Notes: generated by a model not told the origin, from the letters alone. Shown: positions 28,685 through 36,488, numbered from the stretch's first letter. The stretch is 36,488 bases of DNA from Lachnospiraceae bacterium (GCA_017622575.1 JAGAQU010000038.1:1-36488); one strand, 5' to 3'. Numbers and translations: made by a program.

Positions 28685-30316
28685 ATGGGAGGAAGACGGA
28701 TAGTAACAGCATGTGCCATAATGTTAGCAGGAGTTCTGGTTTTGCAGGGGTGTGGCAGGGAAACAGCTTCGGGTACACCGGAAGAAACGGGCGGAGAGCA
28801 AGCAATGGGTTCTGCAGAATCTGTTGAAACAACGAAAACAGAAGAAATATCGGATTTACAGCAAGAAAAAACAGCGGATGCTTCCACTCACCCATCCGCA
28901 GCAACCGAACAAGGTAAAAATCTTGCAGGAGAAAGCGATACAGAGTCACATGGAAAGCAGGATTCCTCAAAGGCTGAGCAGGCGACATCGAAAGATGAGC
29001 CGGTAACACCGGAATCAGCAGGTGCCCTGCATGTGGAGGGTGCCCGGCTTTTGGATGGTAACGGGAATCCCGTTCAGCTTAGGGGACTTAGTACACACGG
29101 TCTTGCCTGGTTCCCCAATTATGTCAATGAGGAGTGCTTCCGGCAATTCCGTGAAGAATGGAATGTGAATGTGATCCGGCTTGCCCTGTATACTGCCGAG
29201 AGTGGCGGGTATTGTACAGACGGTAACAGGGAGAACTTGAAAACCCTGGTTCGGAACGGCGTGGAATATGCTACAAACCAGGATATGTATGTCATTATCG
29301 ATTGGCATATCCTGTCGGACAACAATCCAAACACCTACCTTGAGGAAGCCGAGAAATTTTTTGATGAAATGTCCGGGGAATATAAGGACTATGACAATGT
29401 AATTTATGAAATCTGTAATGAACCAAACAGCGGGACAAGCTGGAGTGATATCAAATCCTATGCCGTTCCGGTGATTGAAACGATAAGGGCTAACGATGAT
29501 GACGGTATCATTCTGGTGGGAACCCCTAACTGGTCTCAGGGTGTGGACCAGGCAGCAGCAGATCCCATCACCGGCTATGACAATATCATGTACACCTTGC
29601 ATTTCTATGCTGCCACCCATACCGATTGGCTGAGAGACAACATGAAGTCCGCCATTGCTGACGGATTGCCGGTTTTTGTATCTGAGTATGGGATCTGTGA
29701 CGCCAGCGGAAACGGTGCTATAGATGAATACCAGGCGGAGCAATGGATAAAGATTATGGATGAATACGATGTCAGTTATGTGGCATGGAATATTTCCAAC
29801 AAAAATGAGACCTCTGCGATATTTAACAGCAGTTGCAAGAAGGTGTCCGGGTTCTCGGAGAGCGATTTGAGTGCTTCCGGGAAATGGCTTTATCACATGC
29901 TTACCGGAAAAGGGGATGTGGAGCTTATCGAAAAAGAGGACGTGAAGCCTGCCGGCAATGAGGGAAAACAGGATAGTGGCAAAGCTTCTGATGATTTGGT
30001 GACAGAACTGAACAGCGATTCACTTTCTGTGAAAGTGCAGATAAAGAACAGATGGGAGTCGGAGGGAAAATCATTTTACCAATATGATCTGACAATAGAA
30101 AATACTTCAGACAGTAATTGTGACAGGTGGGGAATCGATCTGCCCTTTAACGGCGACTTTGCACTTTCAGACGGATGGAACGGAGAATACAGTGTGAACG
30201 GCAGTACTCTGCATATTACCTGTAAGGACTATAATGGCAGTATTGCTGCCGGAGAAAGTGCAAAGGACATAGGATTTATCGTCAGCGGAAAGAAGGATTT
30301 GAGTGTTGTGGAATAA
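28685..30316 (+). CDS. GH5-family endoglucanase lipoprotein with carbohydrate-binding tail
   Basis: A 543-residue surface cellulase, likely beta-1,4-glucanase. The signal peptide ends in a lipobox LVLQGC with lipidated Cys23. A low-complexity Ser/Thr/Glu linker (about 25-112) spaces it from the membrane. The GH5 domain (about 114-408) has RGLSTHGLAWF, VIIDWHILSD, acid/base Glu246 in YEICNEP and nucleophile Glu334 in FVSEYG. A second linker leads to a C-terminal domain (about 445-543; VQIKNRWESEGKSFYQYDLTI ... GESAKDIGFIVSG) that resembles a CBM2-type cellulose-binding module. AGGGAGG precedes the ATG. It points to plant-fibre use. No partner genes adjoin it. Confidence 0.9.
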   Translation: MGGRRIVTACAIMLAGVLVLQGCGRETASGTPEETGGEQAMGSAESVETTKTEEISDLQQEKTADASTHPSAATEQGKNLAGESDTESHGKQDSSKAEQATSKDEPVTPESAGALHVEGARLLDGNGNPVQLRGLSTHGLAWFPNYVNEECFRQFREEWNVNVIRLALYTAESGGYCTDGNRENLKTLVRNGVEYATNQDMYVIIDWHILSDNNPNTYLEEAEKFFDEMSGEYKDYDNVIYEICNEPNSGTSWSDIKSYAVPVIETIRANDDDGIILVGTPNWSQGVDQAAADPITGYDNIMYTLHFYAATHTDWLRDNMKSAIADGLPVFVSEYGICDASGNGAIDEYQAEQWIKIMDEYDVSYVAWNISNKNETSAIFNSSCKKVSGFSESDLSASGKWLYHMLTGKGDVELIEKEDVKPAGNEGKQDSGKASDDLVTELNSDSLSVKVQIKNRWESEGKSFYQYDLTIENTSDSNCDRWGIDLPFNGDFALSDGWNGEYSVNGSTLHITCKDYNGSIAAGESAKDIGFIVSGKKDLSVVE

Positions 30317-30350
30317 TCCGGATCAAAAAACTGTAAATTCGGTAAAGATT

Positions 30351-30366
30351 GTAAATCAGTAAATCA
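30351..30366 (+). repeat. Tandem 8-bp repeat upstream of the argS promoter
   Basis: Two adjacent copies of GTAAATCA (30351-30358 and 30359-30366), about 20 bp upstream of the argS -35 element. Possibly a regulator site, possibly chance. Confidence 0.3.
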
Positions 30367-30384
30367 GTAATGCTATAAAAAGTA

Positions 30385-30413
30385 TTGCCAATGTCTGCTT
30401 TATATGCTATATT
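30385..30413 (+). promoter_or_regulatory. Promoter of the argS leader transcript
   Basis: TTGCCA (30385-30390) and TATATT (30408-30413) are separated by 17 bp, with TGC directly before the -10 giving an extended -10 element. Predicted start near 30420, about 24 nt before the leader peptide. Confidence 0.75.
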
Positions 30414-30443
30414 TCAAACTATCAAATTTATGAGGATAAAAAA

Positions 30444-30503
30444 ATGAACACACTTTATATGAACAGTTTAAGACGCAGAGAAAGAAGACGTAAGCTCTTG
30501 TAA
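30444..30503 (+). CDS. Arginine-rich leader peptide of argS
   Basis: ATG 30444 opens a 19-residue frame, MNTLYMNSLRRRERRRKLL, ending TAA 30501-30503. GAGGA (30432-30436) lies 7 nt upstream. Six of residues 10-16 are Arg (codons AGA, CGC, AGA, then GAA, then AGA, AGA, CGT), a density that would make translation depend on charged tRNA-Arg, mainly the AGA reader. It sits between a promoter and a set of competing hairpins ending in a terminator before argS, so it should act in cis as a sensor of arginyl-tRNA supply rather than as a functional peptide. Confidence 0.85.
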   Translation: MNTLYMNSLRRRERRRKLL

Positions 30504-30586
30504 TCATTGCTTTCCGCATGGTTGCAAGAGATGTACGTCTTGTTTCCGTGCGGTTGCTGTTTATCAAAGTTGTAGATACAGAACCG
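30485..30586 (+). promoter_or_regulatory. Competing hairpins of the argS attenuator
   Basis: Four segments can pair in exclusive ways. Segment 1 (30485-30500, inside the Arg/stop codons) pairs with segment 2 (30525-30541) through AAGACGTA/TACGTCTT and CTCTTG/CAAGAG. Alternatively segment 2 lies in a local hairpin closed by CCGCATGG (30514-30521) and CCGTGCGG (30546-30553). CGGTTGCTG (30551-30559) can pair with CAGAACCG (30579-30586), the left arm of the terminator. A ribosome stalled at the Arg codons leaves segment 1 free, opening the local hairpin and allowing the anti-terminator; a ribosome at the stop codon covers segment 1 and lets the terminator form. The logic is inferred from complementarity. 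Confidence 0.7.
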
Positions 30587-30630
30587 TAATAGTTTTAGCG
30601 AAAGGCTAATTCCATTGCGGTTCTTTTTTT
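30580..30630 (+). terminator. Attenuator terminator before argS
   Basis: Outer stem 30580-30590 / 30614-30624 (11 bp with one G-T pair), inner stem TTAGC/GCTAA (30595-30599 / 30605-30609) with loop GAAAG, followed by TTCTTTTTTT. It ends 37 nt before the argS start. Confidence 0.88.
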
Positions 30631-30667
30631 ATTCCTTATAAAGTAATTAAGATCGATGGAGGTTACC

Positions 30668-32365
30668 ATGAAAAAGAAAATTTGTCAGTATTTATCAGAT
30701 GTATTGGCGGAAATGCCTGAAGAAGAGTTGTTGAAACTGGTAGAGATTCCCCCGGAAGATAAAATGGGTGATTATGCGATACCTTGTTTTGCGATGGCAA
30801 AGAAAATGCATAGGAATCCAATGCAGATTGCATCGGAACTGGTGGAAAAATTGAATGAACAGAAAAGTACATTGGGGATTGAAAAAGCGGAGAATGTAGG
30901 GGCATATTGCAATATTTACTTGAAACGGGATTTGTTTGTTAAGAAGTGCCTTGAGATGTTACTGAAAGAAAATAGTGGCGTATCTCAATGCGGCGTGGGA
31001 AAAACGATTTGTATGGACTATTCCTCGCCTAACATTGCTAAGAACTTTCATGTTGGTCATTTGCGGACTACTGTTATCGGAAATTCACTGTATAAGATTT
31101 ATCAGAAATTGGGATATGATGTGGTTCGCATCAATCACCTGGGAGACTGGGGAACACAGTTTGGCAAATTGATTGTTGCATATAAATTATGGAGCAGCGA
31201 GGAACTGGTAAAAGAAAAAGGCATAGAAGAATTACTGCGTATTTATGTGAAGTTTAATACGGAATCGGAAAATAATGAGGAACTAATCGTAGAGGCACGG
31301 GAATGGTTTGTGAAAATGGAACAAAATGAGCCGGAGGCACTGAAAATTTGGAACTGGTTTAAAGAAATCAGCATGATTGAATTTGAACGTGTCTACGACT
31401 TACTGGGAATATCATTTGATTCCTATCTGGGAGAGAGTTTTTACCGTGATAAAGTGCCTGCGTTAGTTGAAGAATTAAAGGAAAAAGGTTTATTGGAAGA
31501 AAGTCAGGGCGCACAAGTAATTGATTTGGAAGAGTATCATATGCCTCCGTGTCTCATTACAAAAAGCGATGGAGGTTCCATTTATCATTCCCGGGATATT
31601 GCTGCAATATTGTATCGTAAGGAGCAATATCATTTTGAAAAATGCTTATATGTAACCGGATTGGAGCAGTCGCTTCATTTCAAACAGATTTTCAAAGCGA
31701 TTGAGGTAATGGGATATGATTGGACCGATGGATTGGTTCATGTTCCGTACGGTTTAGTAAGTCTGGCGGGAGAAAAGCTTTCTACAAGGAACGGAAATAT
31801 CATTTATGCGGAAGATATTTTAAAAGAGGCAATAGAGCGTGCATACAATGCCATTATCGAGAAAAATCCTTCTTTAAGCAGTAAGGAAGAAATTGCCGGG
31901 AAGGTTGGCGTTGGCGCAATTATTTTCCATGATCTGTTTAATCAAAGAATTAAGAATGTAGATTTCTCCTGGAAAGAGGTTCTGAATTTTGACGGTACAA
32001 CGGGTCCATATGCGCAGTATACATATGCCCGTGCAAAGAGCGTGTTGCGCAAATATGGAAAAGCGGTTGAAACCCAAGGAATAGATTATACGGTTTTGAC
32101 GGATGATGTGTCGTATAATGTAGTAAAAATCTTAGGCGGGTATGAGGATGCGATTATGAATTCGGCTGAAAAATACGAACCTTCTGTAGTGGCAAGGTAT
32201 GTGATATCATTGGCGACTGCATTCAATAAGTTTTACCATGACTGCTCTATTTTACAAGCCGGTGAAAAAGAGAAAATGGCACGATTGCTTTTGGTAGATT
32301 CCGTGCAGAAGGTGTTGCGTGAGGCGTGTGGTTTGTTAGGAATGGAATGTCCTGAAGAGATGTAA
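30668..32365 (+). CDS. argS: Arginyl-tRNA synthetase
   Basis: Charges tRNA-Arg with arginine, 565 residues. N-terminal Add1 domain (1-105), then the class I active site with the HIGH-type motif HVGH at 128-131 (NIAKNFHVGHLRTT) and the KMSK-type KLSTR at 370-374; the C-terminal DALR helical domain covers about 450-565 (FDGTTGPYAQYTYAR marks its start). ATG 30668 has GGAGG 5 nt upstream; an ATG four codons earlier overlaps that site. Third positions look more A/T-rich than in neighbours such as guaA, which could point to a different history. It is preceded by an Arg-codon leader and terminator. Confidence 0.98.
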   Translation: MKKKICQYLSDVLAEMPEEELLKLVEIPPEDKMGDYAIPCFAMAKKMHRNPMQIASELVEKLNEQKSTLGIEKAENVGAYCNIYLKRDLFVKKCLEMLLKENSGVSQCGVGKTICMDYSSPNIAKNFHVGHLRTTVIGNSLYKIYQKLGYDVVRINHLGDWGTQFGKLIVAYKLWSSEELVKEKGIEELLRIYVKFNTESENNEELIVEAREWFVKMEQNEPEALKIWNWFKEISMIEFERVYDLLGISFDSYLGESFYRDKVPALVEELKEKGLLEESQGAQVIDLEEYHMPPCLITKSDGGSIYHSRDIAAILYRKEQYHFEKCLYVTGLEQSLHFKQIFKAIEVMGYDWTDGLVHVPYGLVSLAGEKLSTRNGNIIYAEDILKEAIERAYNAIIEKNPSLSSKEEIAGKVGVGAIIFHDLFNQRIKNVDFSWKEVLNFDGTTGPYAQYTYARAKSVLRKYGKAVETQGIDYTVLTDDVSYNVVKILGGYEDAIMNSAEKYEPSVVARYVISLATAFNKFYHDCSILQAGEKEKMARLLLVDSVQKVLREACGLLGMECPEEM

Positions 32366-32402
32366 GGTATAGTTTCTTTCTGAATTTGTTCTGCAGTATA
32401 GT

Positions 32403-32432
32403 GGCATAACCTTTCAGAATACTTCATACAAT
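32403..32432 (+). promoter_or_regulatory. Candidate sigma-E promoter of spoIIID
   Basis: GGCATAAC (32403-32410) and CATACAAT (32425-32432) are spaced by 14 bp, matching the sigma-E pattern, in particular the -10. In Bacillus spoIIID is transcribed by sigma-E, which supports the call. Confidence 0.65.
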
Positions 32433-32448
32433 GTAAAAAAGTATTCTG
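32415..32448. repeat. Perfect inverted repeat around the spoIIID -10
   Basis: CAGAATACTT (32415-32424) and AAGTATTCTG (32439-32448) are exact complements flanking the -10 element and the expected start site. In read-through transcripts from argS it would fold next to the ribosome binding site AGGGGAT; at the DNA level it could be a dimeric operator. Confidence 0.6.
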
Positions 32449-32460
32449 AGGGGATTTCCT

Positions 32461-32727
32461 TTGAAAGATTATATCGAGGAACGCGCAATCGATATTGCCA
32501 ATTATATTATTGAAAACAATGCAACGGTGAGGCAGACAGCGGGGCAGTTCGGGATCAGTAAGTCGACGGTACATAAGGATGTGACAGAACGTTTAGAACA
32601 GATCAACCCTTCCCTTGCAGCGCAGGCCAGAAAAGTACTTGATGTGAATAAATCGGAGCGCCATATCAGAGGCGGTATGGCAACGAGAGAAAAATATTTA
32701 CATAGACATGAAATGAGTTTACAATGA
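32461..32727 (+). CDS. spoIIID: Stage III sporulation transcriptional regulator SpoIIID
   Basis: An 88-residue mother-cell DNA-binding protein that activates and represses sigma-E-dependent genes. The HTH lies at about residues 23-45 (VRQTAGQFGISKSTVHKDV), followed by the basic C-terminal helix, with HIRGGMATREKYL conserved. Length is close to B. subtilis SpoIIID (93). The start is a TTG with GAGGGGAT about 8 nt upstream. A candidate sigma-E promoter and an inverted repeat lie immediately before it. No terminator is seen after it. Confidence 0.95.
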   Translation: MKDYIEERAIDIANYIIENNATVRQTAGQFGISKSTVHKDVTERLEQINPSLAAQARKVLDVNKSERHIRGGMATREKYLHRHEMSLQ

Positions 32728-32785
32728 TAAAAAATGTAAAATTCAGGTAAAACAAAAGGGTTATTGTAAGGTACGGGCAATTAAA

Positions 32786-34114
32786 ATGTTATATACAAAC
32801 AAAGACTTGAAAAAACTGATTATTCCGTTGGTATTTGAACAGCTTCTCACCATACTGGTAGGCATGATAGACGTAGTCATGATCGCAGTGGTGGGAGAGG
32901 CTGCAGTTTCCGGAGTATCACTGGTAGATACCGTAAATATTCTCATCATCAATGTGACAGCTGCATTAGCCACGGGCGGAGCCGTCGTTGCCGGTCATTT
33001 TCTGGGTCAGAAGGACCCCGAAAATGCCAGCAGATCGGCATGGCAGCTGCTTTTGTTTTCTGTTCTTTTGTCTCTGGTCATCACCGTGCTTCTGCTTATG
33101 TTCCATAAATCGCTTCTTTCCCTGATGTTCGGAAAGGTGGAGCAGGAGGTCATGGACAGTGCTGTTACTTACCTGATCATCACGGCAATCTCTATCTGTC
33201 CGCTTGCCATTTATAATTCCTGTGCCGCTCTTTTCCGGGCCATGAATGACTCCAGAACCACCATGGTCATTGCCATTGTTATGAACCTTATCAATCTGGC
33301 GGGGAATGCCATTCTGATCTACGGAGCAAAGATAGGGGTGGCAGGAGCTGCCATTGCCACCACTCTTTCCAGAATTGTGGCAGCAGTGATCATTATGATC
33401 TTGATATTCAATCCAAAGAAGACCATTAATTTCTGCGGACAGCTTACCTTTCGGTTGAATTTCAGACTGATCAAAAAGATCCTTTATATCGGTATTCCGA
33501 ACGGCCTTGAGAACAGCCTGTTCCAGCTGGGGAAAATTCTGCTGTTATCCCTGATCTCCACGCTGGGAACCTATGCCATCGCAGCAAATGCGGTATGCAA
33601 CACCCTGGCAAGCTTTAATGTGCTGCCCGGACAGGCCATCAATCTGGCGCTTTTGTCGGTGGCATCTTTGTGCGTGGGAGCCGGGGATTATGAACAGACC
33701 AGATATTACACAAAAAAGCTGATGTGGATATCCACTGTGTTTACCGCGGTACTTTCAGTGGTAATCATATTATTTGCGCCGATGATCATGAAAATGTATC
33801 AGCTCTCTCCAAAGACAACGGAGCTGGCTGTCTCAGTTATCAGGTGGCATGCGATGATGGCAGTGTTCCTCTGGATGCCTTCCTTTACGCTGCCAAATAC
33901 CTTAAGAGCAGCAGGCGATGTGGTGTGGACCATGATCATTGCCATTGCTTCCATGTGGATCTTCCGGATCGGATGTGCTTATCTGATCGCCAGGTATACA
34001 AACCTCGGACTGCTTGGTGTGTGGATGGCTATGACGGTGGACTGGCTGTTTAGAGCGATCTGCTATGAAGTGCGGTATCACGGGCATAAGTGGGAGATGT
34101 TTAAAAAGGTATAA
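32786..34114 (+). CDS. MATE-family efflux transporter
   Basis: A 442-residue protein of about 12 membrane helices, in the multidrug and toxin extrusion family, which exports cationic drugs or other metabolites using Na+ or H+. It opens with the family-typical DLKKLIIPLVFEQLLTILVGMIDVVMIAVVGE and has two similar halves joined near residue 220 (second half opens with LIKKILYIGIPNGLENSLFQLGKI). The ribosome binding site is weak (AAGGTACGGG, far from the ATG), so expression may be low or conditional. Substrate and coupling ion are not readable from sequence. Its end overlaps the guaA promoter region. Confidence 0.92.
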   Translation: MLYTNKDLKKLIIPLVFEQLLTILVGMIDVVMIAVVGEAAVSGVSLVDTVNILIINVTAALATGGAVVAGHFLGQKDPENASRSAWQLLLFSVLLSLVITVLLLMFHKSLLSLMFGKVEQEVMDSAVTYLIITAISICPLAIYNSCAALFRAMNDSRTTMVIAIVMNLINLAGNAILIYGAKIGVAGAAIATTLSRIVAAVIIMILIFNPKKTINFCGQLTFRLNFRLIKKILYIGIPNGLENSLFQLGKILLLSLISTLGTYAIAANAVCNTLASFNVLPGQAINLALLSVASLCVGAGDYEQTRYYTKKLMWISTVFTAVLSVVIILFAPMIMKMYQLSPKTTELAVSVIRWHAMMAVFLWMPSFTLPNTLRAAGDVVWTMIIAIASMWIFRIGCAYLIARYTNLGLLGVWMAMTVDWLFRAICYEVRYHGHKWEMFKKV

Positions 34115-34120
34115 ATTTTT

Positions 34121-34150
34121 TTGACAAAAATTTGGGGTATCCTTTATAAT
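34121..34150 (+). promoter_or_regulatory. Promoter of guaA
   Basis: Perfect TTGACA (34121-34126) and perfect TATAAT (34145-34150), spacer 18 bp, a strong housekeeping promoter starting within 10 bp of the MATE stop codon. A small hairpin TGTCGA-TGA-TCGACA (34178-34192) follows in the leader, just before the AGAAGGAG ribosome binding site. Confidence 0.85.
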
Positions 34151-34204
34151 AAGTAAGGATTAGATTTAGGACAGAAGTGTCGATGATCGACAGAAGGAGC
34201 AGAC

Positions 34205-35746
34205 ATGGAAAGAGAAATGGTTATCGTACTTGATTTTGGAGGGCAGTATAATCAGCTGATTGCCAGACGTGTCAGAGAGTGTAATGTGTACTGTGAAGTG
34301 CATCCTTACAGCATGAGCCTTGAAAAAATCAAAGAAATGAATCCCAAGGGTATCATTTTTACGGGAGGCCCGAACAGTGTATACGGGGAAGATTCTCCCA
34401 GATGCCCCAAGGAGATTTTTGAAATGGGAATTCCCATTCTGGGTATCTGCTATGGTTCCCAGTTAATGTCATATTTACTCGGAGGCAGTGTGAAGACAGC
34501 CCCTGTCAGCGAATACGGAAAGACAGAGGTGGAAGTGGACAAGTCTTCCGTGCTTTTCTCCGATGTATCCGAAAAAACAATCTGCTGGATGAGCCATACC
34601 GATTACATTGAAGCCGCTCCCTCAGATTTCACTGTCACCGCCCACACTCCCGTGTGTCCCGTAGCTGCCATGGAAAACCCTGAAAAGCAGCTGTATGCGG
34701 TGCAGTTCCATCCGGAAGTCATGCACACACAGGAAGGTATGAAGATGCTTTCCAACTTTGTATATAACGTATGTCACTGCAAGGGTGACTGGCGCATGGA
34801 TTCCTTTGTGGAAACCACCATCGCCCAGATCCGCGAAAAGGTAGGAGACGGCAAGGTGCTTTGTGCCCTTTCCGGCGGCGTAGACTCCTCAGTGGCAGCA
34901 GTGCTTCTTGCAAAAGCAGTAGGCAAGCAGCTGACCTGCGTTTTCGTGGATCATGGTCTTTTACGTAAAAACGAGGGAGATGAGGTGGAAGCGGTCTTCG
35001 GTCCTGATGGTCCCTACGACCTTAACTTTATCCGTGTCAATGCCCAGGAGAGATTTTACAAAAAGCTGGCAGGCGTGGAAGAGCCTGAGAGAAAACGTAA
35101 GATCATCGGTGAAGAGTTCATCCGTGTTTTTGAAGAGGAAGCAAAGAAGATCGGCGCCGTTGATTTCCTGGTACAGGGAACCATTTATCCAGACGTGATT
35201 GAGAGCGGACTTGGCAAGAGCGCCGTTATCAAGTCCCATCACAATGTAGGCGGTCTCCCCGACTATGTGGATTTCAAGGAAATTATCGAGCCTTTAAGAT
35301 TATTGTTTAAGGATGAAGTCCGCAAAGCAGGTCTTGAGCTTGGAATACCGGAATACCTGGTATACCGTCAGCCCTTCCCCGGTCCCGGACTCGGCATCCG
35401 CATCATCGGTGAAGTTACAGCCGAAAAAGTCCGCATCGTTCAGGAAGCCGACGCCATCTACAGAGAAGAGATCGCCAAGGCAGGCGTCGACAAGAGTCTC
35501 GGTCAATACTTTGCAGCCCTCACCAATATGAGAAGCGTTGGCGTTATGGGTGACGAGAGAACCTATGACTATGCCGTGGCACTGAGAGCTGTAAGCACCT
35601 CAGACTTTATGACCGCCGAGGCAGCGCAGATCCCGTGGGATGTCTTAAGCGTGGTGTCCAGCAGAATCGTCAATGAGGTGAAGGGAGTTAACAGAGTGTT
35701 GTATGACTGCACTGGGAAGCCACCGGCCACGATTGAGTTTGAATAA
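34205..35746 (+). CDS. guaA: GMP synthase (glutamine-hydrolysing)
   Basis: Converts XMP to GMP with ATP and glutamine, 513 residues. N-terminal glutamine amidotransferase with the triad Cys82 (GICYG), His169 and Glu171 (QFHPE); ATP-pyrophosphatase P-loop LSGGVDSS at about 222-229; C-terminal dimerisation domain ending [18 protein letters not shown] lies just upstream of the ATG. Monocistronic from a strong promoter. The 3' end of guaA is a known integration site for mobile elements in Firmicutes, and the following DNA has signs of one. Confidence 0.98.
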   Translation: MEREMVIVLDFGGQYNQLIARRVRECNVYCEVHPYSMSLEKIKEMNPKGIIFTGGPNSVYGEDSPRCPKEIFEMGIPILGICYGSQLMSYLLGGSVKTAPVSEYGKTEVEVDKSSVLFSDVSEKTICWMSHTDYIEAAPSDFTVTAHTPVCPVAAMENPEKQLYAVQFHPEVMHTQEGMKMLSNFVYNVCHCKGDWRMDSFVETTIAQIREKVGDGKVLCALSGGVDSSVAAVLLAKAVGKQLTCVFVDHGLLRKNEGDEVEAVFGPDGPYDLNFIRVNAQERFYKKLAGVEEPERKRKIIGEEFIRVFEEEAKKIGAVDFLVQGTIYPDVIESGLGKSAVIKSHHNVGGLPDYVDFKEIIEPLRLLFKDEVRKAGLELGIPEYLVYRQPFPGPGLGIRIIGEVTAEKVRIVQEADAIYREEIAKAGVDKSLGQYFAALTNMRSVGVMGDERTYDYAVALRAVSTSDFMTAEAAQIPWDVLSVVSSRIVNEVKGVNRVLYDCTGKPPATIEFE

Positions 35747-35823
35747 TGAGTAGTGCTAAAAAAGTCCAGTATTTATGCGGTTTTCAAACAAATTTGTTTA
35801 AGTGCTGGCAACGATTTGGCAAC
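35732..35823. mobile_element. Possible attachment region of an integrative element at the guaA 3' end
   Basis: Directly after guaA lie a 14-bp palindrome AAACAAATTTGTTT (35786-35799) and two TGGCAAC motifs 11 bp apart (35806-35812 and 35817-35823), like tandem integrase arm sites. The next gene is an XRE protein of a type frequent on Clostridia conjugative elements. The direct-repeat partner that would prove an att site lies outside the window. Confidence 0.4.
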
Positions 35824-35867
35824 AGATTTTTCTTATTCAATGAATAAAATTACTTTATGAGCATAAG

Positions 35868-35918
35868 AAAACCTTACTGATTTTCAGAAATTAAACTGAA
35901 TATCGGTAAGGTTTTTTT
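35868..35918. terminator. Long terminator hairpin between guaA and the XRE gene
   Basis: A 20-bp stem (35868-35887 / 35896-35915) with one G-T pair and one mismatch, loop of 8, followed by seven T on the plus strand. It lies about 120 nt after guaA and only 5 nt from the end of the convergent XRE gene, so it can serve both. Confidence 0.85.
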
Positions 35919-35923
35919 GATGT

Positions 35924-36484
35924 CTATTTTTTCTTTTTGCGTTTCGCTTCTTTCTTTTCTTCTTTTTCTGCTTCTTTGGCACATTCGTCTATAAAATCAA
36001 AAAGCTCTTGAGGGTAGACCTTTGCCCAGATTTGGTGGGTGTCAAGTTCCGGATACTTGTAACGCCATTCATCATATTCCTCTTTGGTGATTTCTCCGCT
36101 TTCCAGCTTCTTAGCTTCGGCAAGCCATGCACGAAGCATCTTATCCATAGTGGAATAGGTAGAATAGTCAGACTTATCAAGGCGTAACACAACTTCTCCA
36201 TCCACTTCTCCGATTTTCAGTCCACGCATATCTTCCAAAGCAAAGAAAGTGTGCATAAGACCAATGTAGGTATCTATATCCGGCACGGTAAGTGCATGAG
36301 TGCTGACATCGAGGAAATGAGCCATGTTCTTTACAAGCTCCTGCTTCGGTATTCTTGCTTCTGATTCATACTGTGCCATGCGGACATCAGAGGTTTTACC
36401 AACGAAACCAAGGATTTCGCCAAGGTACTTCTGTGTCATGCCTTTTCTGTTACGGAAAAATCGTATTCTTTGCCCGATTGCCAT
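35924..36484 (-). CDS. XRE-family DNA-binding protein, mobile-element type
   Basis: A 186-residue protein with an N-terminal helix-turn-helix (about residues 5-66; GQRIRFFRNRKGMTQKYLG ... RMAQYESEARIPK), a middle region with DIDTYIGLMHTFFALED, GLKIGEVDGEVVLRL and KEEYDEWRYKYPELD, and a Lys/Glu tail ending KRKKKK. From memory, proteins with this layout are common in conjugative and integrative elements of gut Clostridia, where they may act as element regulators; the function has not been established. The ATG is at 36482-36484, so its promoter and ribosome binding site are outside the window. Confidence 0.75.
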   Translation of the reverse strand: MAIGQRIRFFRNRKGMTQKYLGEILGFVGKTSDVRMAQYESEARIPKQELVKNMAHFLDVSTHALTVPDIDTYIGLMHTFFALEDMRGLKIGEVDGEVVLRLDKSDYSTYSTMDKMLRAWLAEAKKLESGEITKEEYDEWRYKYPELDTHQIWAKVYPQELFDFIDECAKEAEKEEKKEAKRKKKK

Positions 36485-36488
36485 TGTA

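Noticed and set aside
30420..30668. T-box riboswitch before argS
   Set aside because: The conserved T-box sequence and specifier stem I are absent; the leader peptide with Arg codons explains the structure better.
34151..34204. Purine riboswitch before guaA
   Set aside because: The leader is only about 45 nt and holds just one 6-bp hairpin, too small for a purine aptamer.

Overview
This window looks like the chromosome of a spore-forming, anaerobic, low-to-mid G+C Firmicute, most likely a member of the Lachnospiraceae (inference). The basis is gene content: pyruvate formate-lyase, spoIIID, a CwlD-like amidase and a SleB-type hydrolase, a MecA-like adaptor, queT, an AtpZ/AtpI pair ahead of a complete F-type ATP synthase operon, and a cellulase lipoprotein. 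Strong AGGAGG-type ribosome binding sites and T-tailed hairpin terminators also fit. I saw no rRNA, tRNA, CRISPR array or insertion sequence.

Layout. 1-5007: pflB (minus, cut by the left edge) diverges from a small CxxC redox protein (plus); an NhaC-type Na+/H+ antiporter and a MecA-like adaptor follow on the minus strand. 5008-5677 holds a compact transcription unit with a 12-codon ORF. 5678-12057 (plus) has a small unknown protein, a GH18/SH3 protein, a CwlD-like amidase, a Sua5-type tRNA-modification enzyme, rpiB, upp and a coiled-coil/SleB hydrolase. A DUF402 protein (minus) lies next. 12796-20021 is the operon atpZ-I-B-E-F-H-A-G-D-C; its c subunit carries the residues that bind Na+ in known Na+-coupled enzymes, which fits with the Na+/H+ antiporter nearby. 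20100-25170 has an unknown protein, a methyltransferase, a large exported protein with a damaged papain-like domain, and an unusual membrane-bound XRE regulator. queT and a chemotaxis receptor (minus) follow, then an exonuclease lacking its first catalytic motif and a GH5 cellulase lipoprotein. 30385-32365 is argS with its leader. spoIIID, a MATE transporter and guaA come next. Right after guaA the character changes: tandem TGGCAAC motifs, a palindrome and an XRE protein of a kind common on integrative elements suggest the edge of a mobile element at the guaA 3' end.

The most notable item is the region before argS. A consensus promoter is followed by a 19-codon ORF, MNTLYMNSLRRRERRRKLL, with six Arg codons among codons 10-16. 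Mutually exclusive hairpins and a terminator just before argS follow. This is the layout of ribosome-mediated transcription attenuation, here for arginyl-tRNA synthetase in a Firmicute, where T-box control would be the usual expectation.

Other regulatory architecture read directly from sequence: a consensus promoter and structured leader before queT; a sigma-E-like promoter inside a perfect inverted repeat before spoIIID; a similar inverted repeat before the CwlD-like gene; paired repeats in the pflB divergent region; and stable hairpins between atpE and atpF.
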